A stretch of 6,495 nucleotides of DNA from Cycloclasticus sp. (GTDB lineage Bacteria > Pseudomonadota > Gammaproteobacteria > Methylococcales > Cycloclasticaceae), in contig DUCA01000046.1 of NCBI GenBank assembly GCA_012960055.1, positions 1-6,495 on the forward strand, read 5' to 3'. Shown here one piece after another: positions 1 through 5,031 of this stretch. The number at the start of each line of letters is the position of its first letter. Within the stretch, counting starts at the first letter, position 1. The notes beneath the pieces are model-generated. The model did not search any database and was not told the DNA's origin. It saw only the letters and a program-made list of their open reading frames with translations. Both the position numbers and the translations under genes were made by a program.

Positions 1-1
1 C

Positions 2-1522
2 GATGGTTTAATCGACCATAATTCATACGCGGTTATTGAAGTTGATAAGCTGCTGGATACGGTCGACCATGCGCAAACCTTGGTGGGGAAAGACACCCTT
101 CATAAAGCCTTTTCGCAGCACGTGTTAACGCCAGTTGAGATTGAGGCGAAGCAACAGGCGCTAAAGGAATTAGCTGAAGATGATGAGCTTAGAGCAAGCG
201 TAGACCAGTTGTTGAAAAAGGCGGCGGAGAACGAGGGCTCTTTTTATCGCTTGTTGGTGTCTAATTTTGTCGGGTTCATCTATTCACCAGATGAAGACCG
301 CTTAGAACAAGCTGGATACGGCTACCGCTTATACGATCAGGCTTCTACTTTTTTACCGAAAGTTGTAGAAGAAGCAAAAGAGATTAAACAACCGAAAAGT
401 GCTTACATCCAAGGCTTGCTTGATGAACTTAAACAGTTTGTGGAAACGCGGCCATACAAGCTGATGGCGGGACCGGTGTACATGCTGTTAGGGAAATTCT
501 TGCTGAAAGACGAGCGTAGTTGGCGGACGCCGGCAATTAAATTGAGGACGTCCTTCTTTAAACCGATGATGTTCCCACTGGTATTTTTAATCAGCGTTTT
601 GATGCCGTATATCTTGAATATTTCGATGGCACAATTTACTGTGTTTTCGTTGATTCCATTTATTATTTTGGTGTTTTACGTGCCGTTAGTGGGTGACTTT
701 GATAAACATTCATTCATCATTCCGTTGCGACGTCTTTTTGCGCGATCATCAGAGGTTGAACGGGCAGTTCAGGTGATTGGTCAGTTAGATGAGCTGATGT
801 CGTACCACCTGTATGCGGAAAAATGTGTGTATAAAACGATATTGCCCAATATGGTTGTTGCTGATCGCCAATACATTGAAATTGAATCGGCCGTTAACCC
901 GGTGCTGGGCTTTGCAGACAAGCAGTATGTCGCCAATGACTTTGATACCAGTCAGCATAACTTGGCGTTTTTTACCGGGCCAAACAGTGGCGGTAAAACA
1001 GCATTTTGTAAAACTTTGGCGCAGATACAGCTATTGTCACAAGTCGGTTGTTACGTGCCGGCAGAAGCAGCGAGGTTAACGGTAGCCGATCGGGTGTTTT
1101 ATCAAACACCAGAAATCAATTCATTGGATCATGATGTCGGTCGTTTTGGCACGGAGCTTAAACGTACGCGAGATATTTTCATTGCGGCAACGCCGAATAG
1201 TTTGGTTATCTTAGATGAGTTAGCTGAGGGTACCACGCACAAAGAAAAGCTTGAAACCTCGTTAATGATTTTAGAGGCATTTAAAAAACTAGGTTCGTTG
1301 ACCATTCTTGTGACGCATAACCACGAGCTTGCAGAACATTACCTTGATGGTGATTTGGCGGTGTTCAGGCAAGTTGAATTTGATGGGGAGCGACCCACGC
1401 ACCGATTTGTTAATGGTGTGTCGATTGTCAGTCACGCTGACCTTGTTGCTCGTTCGGTTGGCTTCTCAAAAGAAGACATTGAACGCATTTTGAAAGAAAA
1501 GCTATTGGCTAAAAGCGCTTAG
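2..1522 (+). CDS. Membrane-anchored MutS-family ATPase (MutS domain V), 5'-partial
   Basis: An open frame runs from base 2 with no stop, so the gene begins upstream of the window; 506 residues are visible. A TTG at 80 is in frame, but the 26 codons before it look like ordinary coding sequence, so it is probably not the start. Numbering from base 2, residues 1-165 form a mostly helical region resembling the lever/core part that precedes MutS ATPase domains. Two hydrophobic stretches at about 189-207 and 212-230 look like a membrane hairpin. The MutS-type ATPase follows: Walker A GPNSGGKT (326-333), a GRFGTEL segment, Walker B LVILDE with Asp405/Glu406 followed by LAEGTT, and the switch histidine in THNHE (His439). 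The mismatch-recognition domain of true MutS is not seen in the visible part, nor is the MutS2 Smr nuclease domain. It is thus a MutS-related protein of unknown role, and mismatch repair should not be assumed. It overlaps the downstream MOSC gene by one base. Family call is confident; function is not. Confidence 0.85.
   Translation, partial: DGLIDHNSYAVIEVDKLLDTVDHAQTLVGKDTLHKAFSQHVLTPVEIEAKQQALKELAEDDELRASVDQLLKKAAENEGSFYRLLVSNFVGFIYSPDEDRLEQAGYGYRLYDQASTFLPKVVEEAKEIKQPKSAYIQGLLDELKQFVETRPYKLMAGPVYMLLGKFLLKDERSWRTPAIKLRTSFFKPMMFPLVFLISVLMPYILNISMAQFTVFSLIPFIILVFYVPLVGDFDKHSFIIPLRRLFARSSEVERAVQVIGQLDELMSYHLYAEKCVYKTILPNMVVADRQYIEIESAVNPVLGFADKQYVANDFDTSQHNLAFFTGPNSGGKTAFCKTLAQIQLLSQVGCYVPAEAARLTVADRVFYQTPEINSLDHDVGRFGTELKRTRDIFIAATPNSLVILDELAEGTTHKEKLETSLMILEAFKKLGSLTILVTHNHELAEHYLDGDLAVFRQVEFDGERPTHRFVNGVSIVSHADLVARSVGFSKEDIERILKEKLLAKSA
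569..691 (+). other. Predicted two-helix membrane hairpin inside the MutS-like protein
   Basis: Translation of this stretch gives two runs of almost entirely hydrophobic residues (about 19 each, visible residues 189-207 and 212-230) separated by a very short polar turn (NISMAQ). Basic residues (KLRTSFFK) lie just before the first helix, and DFDKH then a basic run (RRLFARSS) follow the second. This suggests a hairpin with both flanks in the cytoplasm, which would place the ATPase domain on the cytoplasmic face. This is a reading of hydrophobicity by eye, not a computed prediction. Confidence 0.65.
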
Positions 1523-2292
1523 TGATCACGCTCAGCAAAGTCTTTGTTTACCCAATAAAGGCTTTGCCAGGCGTCGCGCTTGATAGCGTTGAGATAACAC
1601 AAAGTGGCACGTTAACCCATGATAGGCGTTGGGCCCTAGTCGATAAGCGAGGTAGTTTGATTAATGGCAAAAATAACAAGCAAATATTCTTGCTTAGGCC
1701 ATCTTTTGATTTGCAGGCGTTGACAGTACGCTTTTGCGATAACGAAGAGTTTTCTTTAGAAGATGCCAATAGCCTGTCTGATTATTTTTCAGATAAGTTG
1801 CATCAAGCGATTGTTTTAAAGGAAGATAAATATCAAGGCTTTCCAGATGATATGAATGCGTCTGGCCCCACCATCGTGTCACAAGCCTCTTTGGAAGCAG
1901 TAGCGGCTTGGTATCGTGGTCTTTCCGTAGATGATGTTCGAGCCAGATTTAGAATTAACTTGGAAGTATCGTCTGTACCTGCCTTTTGGGAGGATCAGAT
2001 ATTTCAACGTAATAGAAACCCCAAAACGATTCGAATAGGTCAGGTGGCGATTCAGGCATCAAACCCTTGTGCGCGGTGTTCAGTGCCGATAAAGCATCCA
2101 AAATCTGGCTTGCCTTATGATAATTTCTATGAAATATTTATTAATAAACGCGAACACACGCGCCCAGAGTGGACAGATGTTGAGTGTTTTGAACATTGGT
2201 ATAGGTTGAGCGTTAATACTCGTATACCTGGTTCGGAAGCCGGTGGGGTTATTCAGTTAGGGGATTGTGTTAGCCTTATCAATACGGACTAA
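1522..2292 (+). CDS. MOSC domain-containing protein (MOSC_N + MOSC, mARC/YcbX-like)
   Basis: This 256-residue protein has the N-terminal MOSC beta-barrel domain at about 2-110 (opening with VFVYPIKALPGV, then LTHDRRWALVD) and a MOSC domain at about 120-252. The MOSC part contains FRINLEVS, then a conserved IRIG...NPCARCSVP segment with Cys183 and Cys186. In characterised relatives (mARC, E. coli YcbX) the equivalent cysteine binds the molybdenum cofactor and the enzymes reduce N-hydroxylated compounds; which Cys is the ligand here is inferred from family pattern. Unlike YcbX (about 370 residues), there is no C-terminal 2Fe-2S ferredoxin domain, so any electron donor would have to be a separate protein. 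The GTG start lies within the TAG stop of the ATPase gene (TAGTG), and the MOSC_N homology begins at once after it, which supports this start. No strong Shine-Dalgarno sequence is visible, so translation is probably coupled to the upstream gene. Substrate unknown. Confidence 0.9.
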   Translation: MITLSKVFVYPIKALPGVALDSVEITQSGTLTHDRRWALVDKRGSLINGKNNKQIFLLRPSFDLQALTVRFCDNEEFSLEDANSLSDYFSDKLHQAIVLKEDKYQGFPDDMNASGPTIVSQASLEAVAAWYRGLSVDDVRARFRINLEVSSVPAFWEDQIFQRNRNPKTIRIGQVAIQASNPCARCSVPIKHPKSGLPYDNFYEIFINKREHTRPEWTDVECFEHWYRLSVNTRIPGSEAGGVIQLGDCVSLINTD

Positions 2293-2305
2293 CTTCGCTT
2301 ACATA

Positions 2306-2334
2306 TTGTCGAAATGCGCGCGATGAACTAGAGT
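2306..2334 (+). promoter_or_regulatory. Possible sigma-70-type promoter upstream of rsd
   Basis: The 76-base gap between the MOSC gene and rsd contains TTGTCG (2306-2311) and TAGAGT (2329-2334) separated by exactly 17 bases. Each matches four of six positions of the TTGACA and TATAAT consensus boxes. It is the longest non-coding gap on this strand, so a promoter for the rsd-Nudix-Nudix group would be expected here. The match is moderate and could be chance; TAGATA at 2334-2339 is an alternative -10. Confidence 0.35.
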
Positions 2335-2352
2335 AGATAAACGCTCATAAAA

Positions 2353-2357
2353 AAGGG
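2353..2357 (+). promoter_or_regulatory. Probable ribosome binding site of rsd
   Basis: AAGGG lies 11 bases before the GTG at 2369. A GGAG directly abuts the start codon (2366-2369) and is too close to serve. An in-frame TAA at 2348-2350 means that no standard start codon other than the GTG at 2369 is available upstream, so this site and that start are taken together. Confidence 0.5.
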
Positions 2358-2368
2358 ATAAAATTGGA

Positions 2369-2809
2369 GTGGACAGACCAAAGAATTTAAAAAAACGCGA
2401 GTTAACGTATTACGTCATCGATCAGTTGCTAGAGAAGCGTAAAGAACTATGGCGCTTGTATTGTAGTTTTACTGCTAAGGAGCCTTTTCAGGCGAATCAG
2501 TCGATAGAAGACCTGGTGCAGATGTTCTGTCAGTTGTCTATTGATTATGTTTCGTTGGGCCAATTTGGCTTATATCAACGTATTTTAGACGGTCATGAAC
2601 AACGTAAAGAGATTGTCGACGTTGCGGAAAGGATTTATCCGGAAATATCTGCCAGTGCAGACGCTGTGTTGCACTTTAGTGAAAGGTATCAAAAAATAAC
2701 GCCGGCTATGATTCTTAACGACTTATCGGATGATTTGTCATCAGTGGGTGAGCGGTTGGCAGCGCGTTTTGAATTAGAAGATGAGCTAGTTATGCAAATG
2801 AAGGCTTAA
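2369..2809 (+). CDS. rsd: Rsd/AlgQ family anti-sigma-70 regulator
   Basis: The 146-residue, all-helical protein matches the Rsd/AlgQ family along its length (E. coli Rsd 158, P. aeruginosa AlgQ about 160 residues). Family landmarks recalled from E. coli Rsd are present: the segment FCQLSIDYVSLGQFGLYQRIL (53-73; FCQSLVDYLSAGHFSIYERIL in E. coli) and GERLAARFELEDEL near the C-terminus (127-140). Rsd binds region 4 of the housekeeping sigma factor in the cytoplasm, lowering its availability in stationary phase and so favouring alternative sigma factors. In E. coli it also binds HPr and stimulates SpoT. In pseudomonads AlgQ influences alginate and siderophore genes. Translation starts at GTG 2369, the only standard start after an in-frame TAA. 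A promoter may lie in the gap upstream, and eight bases separate its stop from the next gene. Which of the E. coli or Pseudomonas roles applies here cannot be told from sequence. Confidence 0.9.
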   Translation: MDRPKNLKKRELTYYVIDQLLEKRKELWRLYCSFTAKEPFQANQSIEDLVQMFCQLSIDYVSLGQFGLYQRILDGHEQRKEIVDVAERIYPEISASADAVLHFSERYQKITPAMILNDLSDDLSSVGERLAARFELEDELVMQMKA

Positions 2810-2817
2810 GCGCGACA

Positions 2818-3360
2818 ATGAAATTTTGTCCTCAGTGTGGGAATGCAATCGAGGAGCTGATTCCTGAAGGCGACAACCGTGTCAGGCATGTGTGTACTTC
2901 ATGTGACATTATTCACTACCAAAATCCGCGCATCATTGCTGGTTGCATTCCCGTTTGGGAAGATAACGTGTTGCTATGTAAGCGAGCGATTAATCCGCGA
3001 AAAGGGTTTTGGACGTTACCCGCAGGTTTTATGGAGTTGGGTGAAACGACGGAGCAAGCGGCTATTCGAGAAACCTTAGAAGAAGCGCAAGCTATCGTTC
3101 GGACGAATGGGTTGTACTGCGTTTTTAATCTGCCGCACATCAATCAAGTGTATATGATATACCGTTCAACGCTCTTGAAACCAGAATTTTCAAGCGGCGT
3201 AGAAAGTTTAGAGACTCGATTATTTAAAGAAGATGAAATCCCATGGGATGAGTTGGCGTTTGAAACTATGCGGATGTCATTGGAGTATTTTTTTCAAGAT
3301 AGAAAAACAGCTTCGTTTAAATTCCGAACAGCCGACATCACCGAGCCTTTGTTGCGTTAA
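2818..3360 (+). CDS. Zinc-ribbon Nudix hydrolase
   Basis: This 180-residue protein has an N-terminal zinc ribbon (Cys4, Cys7, Cys26, Cys29 as CPQC...CTSC) followed by a Nudix domain (about 36-160). The Nudix box runs from Gly70 to Ala92: Gly70, Glu76, then Arg84-Glu85 and Glu88-Glu89, the metal-binding glutamates. The usual glycine after the EE pair is Gln91 here. Nudix enzymes hydrolyse nucleoside diphosphates linked to another group, releasing two phosphorylated products with Mg2+; the substrate of this subfamily is not evident. It lies just after rsd, the place nudC occupies in E. coli. However, it lacks NudC's SQPWPFPxS motif and N-terminal domain (NudC is about 257 residues), so it should not be called NAD pyrophosphatase or RNA deNADding enzyme. 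I recall close relatives of this layout as conserved proteins in pseudomonads. The ATG has only a weak upstream AAGG, so coupling to rsd is likely. Confidence 0.9.
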   Translation: MKFCPQCGNAIEELIPEGDNRVRHVCTSCDIIHYQNPRIIAGCIPVWEDNVLLCKRAINPRKGFWTLPAGFMELGETTEQAAIRETLEEAQAIVRTNGLYCVFNLPHINQVYMIYRSTLLKPEFSSGVESLETRLFKEDEIPWDELAFETMRMSLEYFFQDRKTASFKFRTADITEPLLR

Positions 3361-3389
3361 TGCATGCAACAATTGGTTGCGGGACGGCT

Positions 3390-3968
3390 ATGAAACGTCA
3401 AACTATTATTCAAAGCCTAGAACCATTGGCGAGCGTCTGTGATTGGGCGCACAAAGAACGTGACGATGGTTTGAGTAATGCAGCCGTTTTGATTCTGTTA
3501 GTGAAAAGAGATGAGTGGCATGTGCTGCTCACTAAACGTACCGATCACCTTCACAATCACCCTGGTCAAGTGAGTTTCCCGGGTGGGCGGGCTGATACTG
3601 TTGATGTATCGCCACTGGATACTGCATTAAGAGAGACGAACGAAGAGGTTGGCGTTGATAAGGACTTAATTGAATTAGTGGGTGTTATCGAGCCGTACTT
3701 AACGGTGACGGATTTTAATGTGGTGCCTGTTGTCGGGTTTGTTGACCCAAGCTTTAAATTGAAAATTGATGAGTTTGAAGTAGCGGAAGTGTTTGAAGTA
3801 CCTCTATCTACGGTGCTTAATACATCGTTATATGAACGAAAAGAAATTTTCTGGAAAGGTGAAAGCAGGTTTTATTGGGAGCTGATGTATAACGGCTACC
3901 AAATATGGGGCGCAACGGCGGCGATGCTGTATGCCTTTGCCGAACGTTTAAGGGCGACCTCAGCATAA
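3390..3968 (+). CDS. nudL: Nudix CoA diphosphatase, NudL/YeaB family
   Basis: The protein carries the family-specific CoA-binding signature LLTKRTDHLHNHPGQVSFPGG upstream of and merging into the Nudix motif, whose catalytic core is RETNEEVG (Arg81, Glu82, Glu85, Glu86 counted from the ATG at 3390). Members cleave coenzyme A and related CoA derivatives to 3',5'-ADP and phosphopantetheine-type products in the cytoplasm. The first Glu of the generic Nudix box is absent, as in E. coli NudL. The family arginine after LLTxR(S/A)x3 is His here (LHNH), a mild departure. Two starts are possible: ATG 3360, overlapping the upstream TAA by one base, and ATG 3390. I prefer 3390 (192 residues) because GGGACGG lies just before it and the distance to the AAVLI strand then matches E. 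coli NudL (31 versus about 32 residues). The longer form would add an unusual MHATIGCGTA leader. Assignment to the CoA diphosphatase family is confident; the gene symbol is by family analogy. Confidence 0.88.
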   Translation: MKRQTIIQSLEPLASVCDWAHKERDDGLSNAAVLILLVKRDEWHVLLTKRTDHLHNHPGQVSFPGGRADTVDVSPLDTALRETNEEVGVDKDLIELVGVIEPYLTVTDFNVVPVVGFVDPSFKLKIDEFEVAEVFEVPLSTVLNTSLYERKEIFWKGESRFYWELMYNGYQIWGATAAMLYAFAERLRATSA

Positions 3969-3981
3969 CGACTGAGGTCGC
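3954..3981. terminator. Inverted repeat between convergent genes, possible bidirectional terminator
   Basis: GCGACCTCAG (3954-3963) and CTGAGGTCGC (3972-3981) form a perfect 10-bp stem with an 8-base loop. The loop contains the TAA stop of the CoA diphosphatase gene (3966-3968). The stem lies 25 bases beyond the yehS stop on the opposite strand. Position and G+C-rich stem suit a shared terminator, but neither side has a proper T-run: AACGTCTCTAACG follows on plus and CCCTTAAACG on minus. It might instead act as an mRNA 3'-end stabiliser. Confidence 0.5.
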
Positions 3982-4005
3982 AACGTCTCTAACGAATATT
4001 AAAGA

Positions 4006-4476
4006 TTAATCCGTTGTCGATGATCTGTTTTGGGATTGAATGCCTTGTAGGAAATTACGCAAGACCTGGTCCTTGCATGGGCGGTAATGCTTATGATCGG
4101 CGCGTCTAAAAAAGGCGCTTAGCTCATGTTTTCCTAGCGATAAACCGGCTGATGCCAAGAGGGTTAAGACATCGTCGTTTTTAAGATCCAGGGCTATTTT
4201 CAACTTACGAAGAACGATGTTGTTGGTGAGCTTTGTCTCAGCAACGGGCAGAGGCCCCTCTTGCTTGCCGCGATTTTTAATGATCAGACCGTTTAAAAAA
4301 GTGGCAAAGTTAACATCGCTGCAACTGGCGTATGCTTCATCGTCGTCTTTCTTCAGCCAATTGCTGATTTGCTCGCGTGTCACATCGACGTCAACCAATT
4401 TAAAAATCTTGATCATGGTTGAATCGCTAAAATCAAAGGTGTAGCGGATGCGGCGTAAGATGTCGTTATTGGTCAT
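4006..4476 (-). CDS. yehS: DUF1456 family protein YehS
   Basis: The 156-residue protein matches E. coli YehS (also about 156 residues) nearly end to end, with NNDILRRIRY at the start, QISNWLKKDDDEAY, FLNGLIIKNRGK, NNIVLRKLKIAL and a C-terminal DQVLRNFLQGIQ. It consists of two copies of the DUF1456 unit, about residues 3-65 and 85-147, each opening with NN-x2-LR-(+)-(I/L)-(+) and ending in a (V/F)xxFLxG(L/I) helix, joined by a polar linker (KNRGKQEGPLPVAETK). There is no signal peptide, membrane segment or catalytic motif. The biochemical role of the family is not established to my knowledge. It is the last gene of the minus-strand group, 33 bases after ogt, with no clear Shine-Dalgarno sequence before its ATG. 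Its stop lies close to the convergent CoA diphosphatase gene. Identification is strong; function unknown. Confidence 0.93.
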   Translation of the reverse strand: MTNNDILRRIRYTFDFSDSTMIKIFKLVDVDVTREQISNWLKKDDDEAYASCSDVNFATFLNGLIIKNRGKQEGPLPVAETKLTNNIVLRKLKIALDLKNDDVLTLLASAGLSLGKHELSAFFRRADHKHYRPCKDQVLRNFLQGIQSQNRSSTTD

Positions 4477-4509
4477 GTGGTTTTTAAATAAACAGAGAAA
4501 GGCATTATT

Positions 4510-5031
4510 TTAACAATGTTTATCGATTAAATCTTGTTCCAATGCTAATAAACGTTTCTTGGCCGGTAGGCCGCCAGCGTAGCCGGTCAGTTCGCCACTG
4601 CTACCGACTACTCTATGGCAAGGGATAACAAGGCTCATGGCGTTTGCCCTGTTTGCATTGGCAACTGCACGCACGGCTTTTGTATTGCCAAGCTGTTTTG
4701 CCAAGTCACTGTAGGCGATGGTGTTGCCGTAGGGTATTTGGAGTAATGCTTGCCATACGCGTTGCTGAAAGCTTGTGCCGACCATCAAAAGTGGAAGCTC
4801 AAATTGTTGCCGTTTTTTGTCAAAGTAGTCTGCTAATTGTAGGGCAGTTTCATCTAATACATCACAGGGTTGCTCAACATACGTTGCTTTGAGCCCCAAT
4901 TGAACTCGCTTGTCGATGCCCGTTCTCATTCGTCTGTATCGCCAATCACACAGGCAAAGCTTGCCCTCAAATGAGCCTAATACTAACTCTCCAATCGGTG
5001 TTTTATAGTATTGAAGAGAAATGTTAGCCAT
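4510..5031 (-). CDS. ogt: Methylated-DNA--protein-cysteine methyltransferase (Ogt)
   Basis: The 173-residue protein is a suicide DNA repair enzyme that transfers alkyl groups from O6-alkylguanine (and O4-alkylthymine) to its own cysteine. The N-terminal ribonuclease-like domain covers about 4-80 and the C-terminal winged-helix DNA-binding domain about 84-168. The acceptor is Cys138 in IPCHRVVG. Other landmarks are FQQRVWQALLQIPYGNTIAYSDLA (88-111, with the family tyrosine Tyr107), the arginine finger Arg121 in AVRAVANANRAN, and the conserved Tyr-Ala-Gly-Gly after the active site (GELTGYAGGLPAKKRLLALE). Length fits stand-alone Ogt (E. coli 171). It lacks the N-terminal zinc/AraC half of Ada, so it is likely constitutive rather than part of an adaptive response. 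Its ATG overlaps the pepN stop (TAATG on the minus strand) and no separate ribosome site is visible, so it is probably translated by coupling from pepN. Complete and apparently functional. Confidence 0.96.
   Translation of the reverse strand: MANISLQYYKTPIGELVLGSFEGKLCLCDWRYRRMRTGIDKRVQLGLKATYVEQPCDVLDETALQLADYFDKKRQQFELPLLMVGTSFQQRVWQALLQIPYGNTIAYSDLAKQLGNTKAVRAVANANRANAMSLVIPCHRVVGSSGELTGYAGGLPAKKRLLALEQDLIDKHC

Noticed and set aside
80..82. TTG at 80 as the start of the MutS-like gene
   Set aside because: The same frame is open back to base 2 and encodes plausible family sequence upstream, so the TTG is most likely an internal leucine codon.
2..1522. Calling the first gene mutS (mismatch repair)
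   Set aside because: The visible part lacks a recognisable mismatch-recognition domain, carries membrane segments and has a different layout from MutS; only the ATPase family is supported.
2818..3360. Naming the zinc-ribbon Nudix gene nudC because it follows rsd
   Set aside because: It is only 180 residues, has the zinc ribbon at the very N-terminus and lacks the SQPWPFPxS motif that defines NAD pyrophosphatases.
4217..4444. Short open frames antisense to or overlapping genes throughout the window (for example plus-strand 4217-4444, 4644-4892, 5312-5608; minus-strand 1548-1769, 2916-3143)
   Set aside because: They lie entirely inside well-supported genes in another frame and their translations show no recognisable domain.
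4477..4509. A promoter for yehS in the 33-base ogt-yehS gap (TTGTTA and TTTATT on the minus strand)
   Set aside because: The boxes are poor matches, AT-rich sequence makes chance hits likely, and read-through from ogt explains expression adequately.
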